Assembly (NCBI GenBank): GCA_937952305.1
Contig: CALFZO010000024.1
Coordinates: 17,991-81,990 of the forward strand
DNA length: 64,000 bases
Direction: 5' to 3'
From: an uncultured Anaerolineales bacterium
Lineage (GTDB): Bacteria > Chloroflexota > Anaerolineae > Anaerolineales > UBA6663
Part shown: piece after piece, positions 58,983 to 64,000 of the stretch
Layout: every line of letters starts with the position of its first letter
Numbering within the stretch: the stretch's first letter is position 1
Program-made: the position numbers and the translations under genes
Notes under the pieces: model-generated
Database searches by the model: none
What the model was told of the DNA's origin: nothing
The model's input: only the letters and a program-made list of their open reading frames with translations

Positions 58983-59810
58983 TCAACCATTCCGGTGCAG
59001 CTTGCCGGTCCGCTTAGCGTAGCGCTCGGCCCAGTGGAAGGCCTGCAGTCCGGCGGGGATGGAGAGCGCGCCCATCACCAGCAGCGGCCAGATGAACGGC
59101 CACAGGCTGAGCGTGGGAGCGCCCTCCAGCAGGGCCAGCCGCGCGCCGTCCAGCACGTAGGTCGCCGGCGACAGGTACGAGAAGACCTGCAGCCAGCCCG
59201 GCAGCACGCTCACCGGGTAGTACACGCCCGAGACCAGCAGCAGCCCGGCGATGATCAGGTGCGTCATCTGCGAGCCGCGCTCCGGGAAGAGCAGCGGCAG
59301 GATCGAGCCGACGATGCTGATGCCGATGAAGGACAGGCTGCCGGCGATGAGCAGCACCAGGAAGCCGAACAGATTGGCGTTCGCCATGGTCAGGTCGAAG
59401 AACAGCACCGTGACCACCAGCACCACGCCGGTATGCACCAGGCTGTAGAGCACGGCGAAGGCCGTCTGGCCGAGCATGTGCATGAAGCGCGTGATCGGGG
59501 CCATGAGCGTGTACTCGATGGTGCCCTCCCAGCGCTCCAGGCCGACCACATCGGTGACCCAGTAGAAGATCACCGACAGGTAGCGCCAGACGATAGTGCC
59601 GATAGCCAGGTAGAGCACCAGGTACTGGCTGTCGATGCCCGACCCGCCGCTCACCTGCCCGGCGCCGACGCCGATAAAGCTGATGGACAGGCTGTTAGCG
59701 ACCGTGTACACCAGCCAGACGAGCTCCCAGGCCCAGTAGCGCTTGACGATGTTGACGTTGCGTTCGATGAACGCGTAAGACGCTCGCAGTTCGTTGACGA
59801 TGACCGACAT
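58983..59810 (-). CDS. ABC-2 type exporter permease
   Basis: The 275-residue protein has six predicted helices and the ABC-2 layout, with the PAT-helix region GVYYPVSVLPGWLQVFSYLSPATYVLDGARLALL typical of DrrB/NodJ-like permeases. A GAGGT site supports the ATG at 59810. Its ATPase partner is probably the gene at 61230-62045 in the same operon, separated by two GNAT genes and a small protein. Confidence 0.9.
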   Translation of the reverse strand: MSVIVNELRASYAFIERNVNIVKRYWAWELVWLVYTVANSLSISFIGVGAGQVSGGSGIDSQYLVLYLAIGTIVWRYLSVIFYWVTDVVGLERWEGTIEYTLMAPITRFMHMLGQTAFAVLYSLVHTGVVLVVTVLFFDLTMANANLFGFLVLLIAGSLSFIGISIVGSILPLLFPERGSQMTHLIIAGLLLVSGVYYPVSVLPGWLQVFSYLSPATYVLDGARLALLEGAPTLSLWPFIWPLLVMGALSIPAGLQAFHWAERYAKRTGKLHRNG

Positions 59811-59830
59811 CGCAGACCTCACTCGCCGTC

Positions 59831-60037
59831 TCAGCGCGCCTCAAAGGCGACGCTCATCGGCTGGGCGGACTTGGGCAGCAGAAAACTCAGAACCAACGCC
59901 TGGGTCTTCAGCGTGATGCACCAGCAGCCCGCCTGCCACTGGTCGGCCACCTGCGCGTCCGCCCACCTCAGGCGGTCGCAGTACTGTTGTTGTTCCAGCT
60001 CAGACATTTCCGTCGTGACTTCTATTTGGACGTCCAT
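59831..60037 (-). CDS. Small protein of unknown function (68 aa)
   Basis: Preceded by an excellent GAGGAGG site and fitted between two operon genes with 20 and 39 bp gaps, so probably real. It is acidic at the N-terminus, then rich in Gln, Trp and Cys (QAGCWCITLK near 36-45). No family recognised. It might be a small partner of the exporter permease that follows. Confidence 0.65.
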   Translation of the reverse strand: MDVQIEVTTEMSELEQQQYCDRLRWADAQVADQWQAGCWCITLKTQALVLSFLLPKSAQPMSVAFEAR

Positions 60038-60076
60038 TGTCCGTCCTCCTCGCCGGGCGTCCCCGGGCCGCCCCGC

Positions 60077-60640
60077 TTATCCCGGGGCGGGCGCCTGGGT
60101 CCGTAACCAGTCGGCGTATAAGATCCCCATCACCACTTCATCCCAGCGCTGTCCGTCGCGCGCCAGGAGTTGGCGTATCCGGCCCTCCGCTACGAACCCG
60201 GCCTTCGCATAGGCGCGCTGGGCGCGCGGGTTGTAGCCGAACACGCTCAGGCTGACCCGGTGCAAGCCCAACTCCAGGAACCCGAAGCGGACCAGGACGC
60301 GCACCGCGTCGGTGCCGTAGCCTTGACCCCAGTCGGCGCGCTCGCCGATGCCGATGCCGAGCCAGGCATCGCGGTGGGTCCAGTGGTGCAGCCACAGCCC
60401 GCCGAAACCGATCAGGCGGTCGTCGGCCAGGGTCCGGATCCAGAAGTTGAAGCTGGTGGGCTTCGGCTCGCCGCCCAGCCAGTCGGTCACCTCGCGGACG
60501 CCCACCGGCCGGGCCGGATCGCTGTCCAGCAGCCGGCTGTACTCGCTGTCGCGGTGCCAGCCGGCCACCTGCTCGGCCCCCTGATCCGGGTCGGGCGCTG
60601 CCAGCCGCACGCGTTCGCCGCGCAACAGTTCTTGGGTCAT
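60077..60640 (-). CDS. GNAT acetyltransferase, RimJ/RimL-like
   Basis: The 187-residue protein has the RimJ/RimL pattern: LLRGERVRLAAPDP, GIGIGERADWGQGYGTDAVRVLVRFGF and YNPRAQRAYAKAGFVAEG. Related proteins acetylate ribosomal protein N-termini or small amines. The ATG overlaps the stop of the preceding paralogue by 4 bp. Confidence 0.9.
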   Translation of the reverse strand: MTQELLRGERVRLAAPDPDQGAEQVAGWHRDSEYSRLLDSDPARPVGVREVTDWLGGEPKPTSFNFWIRTLADDRLIGFGGLWLHHWTHRDAWLGIGIGERADWGQGYGTDAVRVLVRFGFLELGLHRVSLSVFGYNPRAQRAYAKAGFVAEGRIRQLLARDGQRWDEVVMGILYADWLRTQAPAPG

Positions 60641-61206
60641 GACCGGGCCTCCCACTCAGCGCGCAGCAGCCCCAGGCAGTAATCGTCCCAGCGCTGCCCG
60701 GCGCGGTAGAGCGCCTGCCGCCGGCAGACCTCGCGCGTGAAGCCATGCCGCTCCAGGAAGCGCAGGCCGCCGGGGTTATCCTGGCCGCATTCGGCCGTCA
60801 GCCGAAAGAGGTTCAGCTCGTAGAAGCCGTAGCGCAGCAGCAGCCGCAGGGCCTCGCCGCCGTAGCCGTGGCCCCGGTCGGCGGGCTCGCCCAGCGCCAA
60901 CCGCAGCCAGGCGTTTCCATGGCTCCACTCCACGCCCTCCAGGGCGGCCAGGCCGATCAGGCGGCCGTCGTCCTTAAGGCGCAGGGCAAAGTCGAAGCGG
61001 CGGCGGCCTTCCTGGGCCTCCTTGGCCTGCGCCTCGAGCTTCTTCTTCACCTGTCCCGCCGCCAATGGCCGGACCGGCTCCGCGCCGGTCCGGTGCAGGT
61101 AAACGGGATCTTGCGTCCAGCGCGCGATGACGGCCGCGTCCTTGTCCAGGTCGATACCGCCGAGCCGCGTGCGCTCGCCTTCGTACAGAGATACTCCGAT
61201 GTCCAT
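60637..61206 (-). CDS. GNAT acetyltransferase, RimJ/RimL-like
   Basis: The 189-residue paralogue of the next gene shares the layout LYEGERTRLGGID, LALGEPADRGHGYGGEALRLLLRYGF, NPGGLRFLERHGF and the end GQRWDDYCLGLL (GQRWDEVVMGIL in the neighbour). The ATG at 61206 is 23 bp after the ABC ATPase gene. Confidence 0.9.
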   Translation of the reverse strand: MDIGVSLYEGERTRLGGIDLDKDAAVIARWTQDPVYLHRTGAEPVRPLAAGQVKKKLEAQAKEAQEGRRRFDFALRLKDDGRLIGLAALEGVEWSHGNAWLRLALGEPADRGHGYGGEALRLLLRYGFYELNLFRLTAECGQDNPGGLRFLERHGFTREVCRRQALYRAGQRWDDYCLGLLRAEWEARS

Positions 61207-61229
61207 GCGGGTCTCCCGGCCGGCTGGCC

Positions 61230-62045
61230 TCAGGCTTCGTCGTCGGCGGTCAGCGGCTTCCCGGTCAGTTCCAGGAAGACGTCCTCCAGCGTCGGCGCGT
61301 GGCCGTTGCGCGGGAGGCGCTGTTTCAGGGCCGCCGGGGTGTCCAGGGCCACGATCCGGCCGCCGTCGATGATGGCGATGCGGTCGCACAACGCTTCGGC
61401 CTCGCTCATGTCGTGGGTGGTCAGCAGGATGGTGGCGTCGTGGTTGTCGCGCAATTCGCGCACAAAGGCCTGGACTTCACGCTTGGAGCGCGGGTCCAGG
61501 CCGGTGGTCGGCTCATCCAGCAGCAGCAGGATCGGCTGGCTGAGGAAGGCGCGCGCGATAGCGACCTTCTGCTGCATGCCGCGGCTCATCTCCTCCATTG
61601 GGCTGTAGATGGCGCGCTCCTCCAGGCCCAGGCGCTGGAGGATCTCCACCACGCGGCGCCGGGCCAGGTCGGCCGGCACGCCGTACAGGCGCGCGCCGTA
61701 GAGCAGGTTCTCCATCGGCGAGAGCTTCTTGAAGAAGCTGGCCTCCACCGAGACCCGGTTGATCAGCGTCTGCACCTGGCGCGCCTCGCGCACCACGTCG
61801 TGGCCGAAGACGCCGATCTGGCCGTCGTCCGGGAGGAGCAGCGTGGCGATCAGGCGGATCAGGGTGGATTTGCCGCTGCCGTTGGGGCCGAGCACGCCGA
61901 AGATCTCACCGCGCCGGATCTGCAGCGAGACGCGGTCCACGGCGATCTTGGCGGCCGGCCGCTTGGGGCCGAGCCAGCCGCCGGCCTGTTCGCCGAAGCG
62001 CTTGACGACGTTCTCGACCTGGACGGCTATCGCAGGGTTGTTCAT
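61230..62045 (-). CDS. ABC-2 type exporter ATP-binding protein
   Basis: The 271-residue ATPase has Walker A GPNGSGKST, the signature region MSRGMQQKVAIARA (Ser-Arg-Gly-Met in place of Ser-Gly-Gly-Gln), Walker B ILLLLDEPTTGLD and the H-loop TTHDM. It belongs to the DrrA/NatA-like exporter group. The ATG at 62045 fits the family start. Partner of the permease at 58983-59810. Confidence 0.92.
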   Translation of the reverse strand: MNNPAIAVQVENVVKRFGEQAGGWLGPKRPAAKIAVDRVSLQIRRGEIFGVLGPNGSGKSTLIRLIATLLLPDDGQIGVFGHDVVREARQVQTLINRVSVEASFFKKLSPMENLLYGARLYGVPADLARRRVVEILQRLGLEERAIYSPMEEMSRGMQQKVAIARAFLSQPILLLLDEPTTGLDPRSKREVQAFVRELRDNHDATILLTTHDMSEAEALCDRIAIIDGGRIVALDTPAALKQRLPRNGHAPTLEDVFLELTGKPLTADDEA

Positions 62046-62140
62046 CGATGCCTCACTCACGGTGCTCGCGCCGGCCCGGCCGCGGGGCCTGGCCTGGCGC
62101 GCTAAGTCGGATGGATCTGGGTCGCCCCGGCTGGCCGATC

Positions 62141-62572
62141 CTAAAAGCGCAAACGCGCCACCACTTCGCCGTCGTCCACCTCGCCCGTCTCCACGAAGCC
62201 GAAGCTGGCGTAGAGCGCGGCCGCGACCCGGTTCTCGGGCTCGTAGCTCAGGGCGACCGTCCGACACTCCGGGTTGCCCCGGAACTGCTCCAGGAGCCGG
62301 CCCAGCGCCGCCCGGCCATACCCCTGCCGCTGGTGCTCGGCCGCGATCATGTAGCGGATGATGTAATACTCCGGCGCCTCCCAGGCATACATCACAAACC
62401 CCACGGGCGTCTCGCCGGCATAGAGCGCGGCCGGCGTCATCCCCGGATACACACGCGCCTGGGCCAACGAGTAGACGTTGGCGGCCACAAAGTGCTCCTG
62501 ATCAGGCGCCACCTTGAGCCCAATCACAGCGCGGAAATTGTCGGGCGTAATGTCACGGAACGAGATGGTCAT
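62141..62572 (-). CDS. GNAT acetyltransferase, polyamine-acetyltransferase-like
   Basis: The 143-residue protein has the N-terminal LKVAPDQEHFVAANVYSLAQA pattern of the BltD-type spermine/spermidine acetyltransferases and the acetyl-CoA loop EHQRQGYGRAAL. Acetylation of a polyamine is therefore plausible, and the next gene upstream encodes a polyamine-type binding protein. It is the first gene of the long operon; GGAG lies about 10 nt before the ATG. Its start codon follows an intrinsic-terminator-like hairpin by only 26 nt. Confidence 0.9.
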   Translation of the reverse strand: MTISFRDITPDNFRAVIGLKVAPDQEHFVAANVYSLAQARVYPGMTPAALYAGETPVGFVMYAWEAPEYYIIRYMIAAEHQRQGYGRAALGRLLEQFRGNPECRTVALSYEPENRVAAALYASFGFVETGEVDDGEVVARLRF

Positions 62573-62597
62573 ACGGGCGGTCTCCGGAACGTCGCAA

Positions 62598-62644
62598 CAA
62601 AAAAAGGGCCGTCAGCGCTGCGCTCTGGCGCACGCTCACGGCCC
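62598..62644 (-). terminator. Terminator/attenuator hairpin directly before the GNAT operon
   Basis: On the minus strand GGGCCGTGAGCG (62644-62633) pairs with CGCTGACGGCCC (62617-62606), with one mismatch, extended by an inner TGCGC/GCGCA stem around CAGA, and is followed by seven T residues. No promoter-like hexamers fit in the 26 nt between it and the start codon, so the operon must be reached by read-through. Confidence 0.78.
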
Positions 62645-62663
62645 AATTCGAGAAGAAACACAA

Positions 62664-62703
62664 AGGCCGTGGGCGGCGCTTTTGTCGATCGCGCCCACGG
62701 CCT
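62664..62703 (-). promoter_or_regulatory. Second hairpin, possible anti-terminator partner
   Basis: A perfect 12-bp stem (62664-62675 with 62692-62703). Its 3' arm on the minus strand can alternatively pair with the 5' arm of the terminator hairpin over 12 positions with one mismatch and one G-U pair, which would free the terminator's 3' arm. A weak T-rich stretch follows, so it could instead be a second terminator of the upstream gene. Confidence 0.55.
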
Positions 62704-62728
62704 CGGAAGTCAGTGTGTCAACAAACTT

Positions 62729-62818
62729 CTAAGGGCAACAGGCGCAATACGACAAGGCTCCACCGGCGATGCCCGCCGGGGTGCCGAGGCGTACCTTGGT
62801 CAGAAAGCTAGAAACCAT
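62729..62818 (-). CDS. Possible leader peptide (29 aa) with Cys-rich end
   Basis: On the minus strand an ATG at 62818 opens a 29-codon frame ending YCACCP and TAG, 26 nt before the first hairpin. A GAAAGG lies 13 nt before the ATG, farther than ideal, and a frame this short can occur by chance. Its position between a promoter-like sequence and the paired hairpins is what makes it notable; it also contains a GG followed by a short Cys-rich tail, which would be read as a peptide-precursor pattern in another context. Confidence 0.35.
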   Translation of the reverse strand: MVSSFLTKVRLGTPAGIAGGALSYCACCP

Positions 62819-62851
62819 TTGCGCCAAATTGCCTTTCTGCAAGCTTCGGTC

Positions 62852-62881
62852 AGTCTAACACAGGCTTTTTCCGCAAGTCAA
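62852..62881 (-). promoter_or_regulatory. Possible promoter of the leader and GNAT operon
   Basis: On the minus strand TTGACT (62881-62876) and TAGACT (62857-62852) are separated by 18 bp. Transcription would begin near 62845, 27 nt before the possible leader peptide. Five of six and four of six bases match the sigma-70 consensus. Confidence 0.42.
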
Positions 62882-62912
62882 GTCCGAATTCACCTCAGGC
62901 GAACGCCGAACC

Positions 62913-64000
62913 TTATTGGCCGCCCTTGGCCTCGGTCCAGAGGCGGTCATAGTATTGCAGCGCCTGGCCGACATCCTCCACGCGGTGCCCGGCCAACAGG
63001 GTCGCGGCCGGCGTATTGGTGATGATCGAGTCGGCGTAGGCGGCGTAGACGTCCGGGTGGTTGGCCTGCGCGTACTCCAGCGCCGCGCGATTCGGCACGG
63101 TGTAGGGGAAGTCCTGGAGCAGCAGCCAGGCCACATCGGCCTGCAGGACGTAGTTCATCCAGGCATAGGCGGCGTCCGGGTGCGGCGCGTCGGTGGTCAG
63201 GCCGAAGCCGTCCTCAAACGTGATCGCGCCCTCGGTCGGGAAGACGTACTGGATGGACGGCTTCTCGCGCTGGGCCAGGAAGGCTTCGCCGTTCCAGACG
63301 ATGCCCAGGTCGGCGTCGCCGGCGATGAGCGCGGTCTTGGGGCTGTCGCTGTCGAAGAGCTTGACGTTGGGGATCAGCTCCTTGAGCTTGGCCTCGGCCT
63401 CGGCCAGCTGCGCCGGGTCGGTGGCGTTAACGCTGTAGCCGAGGGTCAGCAGCGCCATGCCGATGATGATGCGCGAATCATCCACGAAAACCAGGTGGCC
63501 GGCATACTCCGGCTTCCACAGGTCGGCCCAGGATTGCGGCGGGTTGGGCACACGCTCGGCATCGTAGACGATGGCCTGCGACCCGACCTGGTAAGGCGAG
63601 ACGTAGGCGGCCCGGTCGCCGTACAGCTTGAGGTATTCCGGGTCGATGTTCTTGAGGTTGGGCAGCCGTGACGTGTCCAGCGGCTGGAGCAGGCCGTCGC
63701 GGATCATCACGTTGATGATGTAGTCGCTGGGGTGGACGATGTCGTAGCCGGAGGCGCCGGCCTTGAGCTTGGCGTACAGCTCTTCGTTGGACGAGAACTC
63801 CTCGCGGTTGACCTGCAGGCCATAGACCAGGCCGAAGCAGTCCAGGATGTCCTGGGGGATGTACTCGGTCCAGACGAACAAGTTGATCTGCTGCGCCGTC
63901 ACCTCCAGGCGCGGCTCCGGCTCCGGGCAGGCGAAGCCGGACGGCGCCGTGTGCCCCCCGGCCGCCGGGGTGGGACCGGCGGCCGGCGCGCAGCCGGCGG
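62913..64000 (-). CDS. Spermidine/putrescine-type ABC substrate-binding lipoprotein (5' end outside window)
   Basis: The frame stays open to the window edge and reads AGC-APAAGPTPAAGG there, the end of a lipobox followed by a Pro/Ala linker; only the signal peptide is missing. An internal GTG at 63902 is not the start. The following domain (INLFVWTEYIPQDIL, YDIVHPSDYIINVM, VDDSRIIIGMALLTLGYSVN, GIVWNGE) is that of PotD/PotF proteins, which bind putrescine or spermidine outside the cell. Its permease and ATPase genes would lie beyond the window. It precedes the GNAT operon on the same strand. Confidence 0.9.
   Translation of the reverse strand, partial: AGCAPAAGPTPAAGGHTAPSGFACPEPEPRLEVTAQQINLFVWTEYIPQDILDCFGLVYGLQVNREEFSSNEELYAKLKAGASGYDIVHPSDYIINVMIRDGLLQPLDTSRLPNLKNIDPEYLKLYGDRAAYVSPYQVGSQAIVYDAERVPNPPQSWADLWKPEYAGHLVFVDDSRIIIGMALLTLGYSVNATDPAQLAEAEAKLKELIPNVKLFDSDSPKTALIAGDADLGIVWNGEAFLAQREKPSIQYVFPTEGAITFEDGFGLTTDAPHPDAAYAWMNYVLQADVAWLLLQDFPYTVPNRAALEYAQANHPDVYAAYADSIITNTPAATLLAGHRVEDVGQALQYYDRLWTEAKGGQ

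Noticed and set aside
59104..59117. Second CelR-like operator (TGGGAGCGCCCTCC)
   Set aside because: It lies inside the exporter permease coding sequence, matches only part of the palindrome and has no promoter beside it.
62573..62912. T-box riboswitch in the GNAT leader
   Set aside because: The conserved T-box bulge sequence and a specifier-loop pattern were not found; the nearest string (GGCACCCCGG) is only a superficial match.

Overview
The window looks like a chromosomal piece of a very GC-rich member of the Chloroflexota (Anaerolineae/Caldilineae type). This is inferred from style, not from a marker gene. The signs are Pro/Thr-rich lipoprotein linkers, several LysM and LysM-M23 surface proteins, a giant PF10131-type membrane protein, family-5 sugar-binding lipoproteins, and CTG/GCC-dominated coding. 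No rRNA, insertion sequence, CRISPR array or phage module is visible. Three tRNA genes (two Ser, one Arg) lie at 17652-17954.

Layout. (1) 2-4215: a compact plus-strand operon with a partial membrane protein, GTP cyclohydrolase II (ribA), a RibD-type reductase domain, a BchC-like dehydrogenase, an atypical 6-pyruvoyl-tetrahydropterin-synthase homologue and a family-4 glycosyltransferase. It looks like a pathway to a modified pterin or pyrimidine product rather than ordinary riboflavin synthesis. (2) 4284-9227: a Kbl-type aminotransferase-fold enzyme, a GAF-GAF-nucleotidyl cyclase, an UPF0173 hydrolase and a beta-propeller lipoprotein. (3) 9237-17511 (minus): an envelope operon with a GT39-like glycosyltransferase, two paralogous secreted LysM proteins and the PF10131-type protein. 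(4) 17652-33840: the tRNAs, then a cello/manno-oligosaccharide locus. That locus has a LacI regulator with a perfect CelR-type operator, an oligosaccharide ABC transporter (binding protein, two permeases, two ATPases), a YdjC/ChbG-like deacetylase, a GH2 beta-mannosidase, a GH3 glucosidase and a convergent second GH3. (5) 34080-43782: a DMT transporter, a DUF2255 protein, a divergent AKR/AraC pair, a DUF3105 protein, an orphan histidine kinase, two tandem LysM-M23 peptidases and glycogen synthase.

(6) 43806-62572 (minus): about 20 genes in one direction with gaps under 100 bp and no terminator that I can see inside. Ten encode GNAT acetyltransferases, five of them double-domain proteins. They are mixed with an ABC-2 exporter, an ABC-F ATPase, a NUDIX-like/APH kinase fusion, an MBL hydrolase, a phosphoribosyltransferase, an MFS exporter and an RtcB RNA ligase. 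The RtcB gene is interrupted at its metal-binding cysteine by a 327-residue intein carrying an HNH endonuclease and a zinc finger. The operon is preceded by an attenuator-like leader: a possible promoter, a 29-codon reading frame ending in a Cys-rich stretch, and two related hairpins that can also pair with each other, the last followed by seven U residues only 26 nt before the first start codon. (7) 62913-64000 (minus): a polyamine-type ABC binding lipoprotein whose signal peptide lies beyond the window.

The strongest candidates for something undescribed are the leader-controlled GNAT/resistance-like operon and the pterin-glycosyltransferase cluster. All functional statements are by family recognition from the translated sequence. 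No database search was run.
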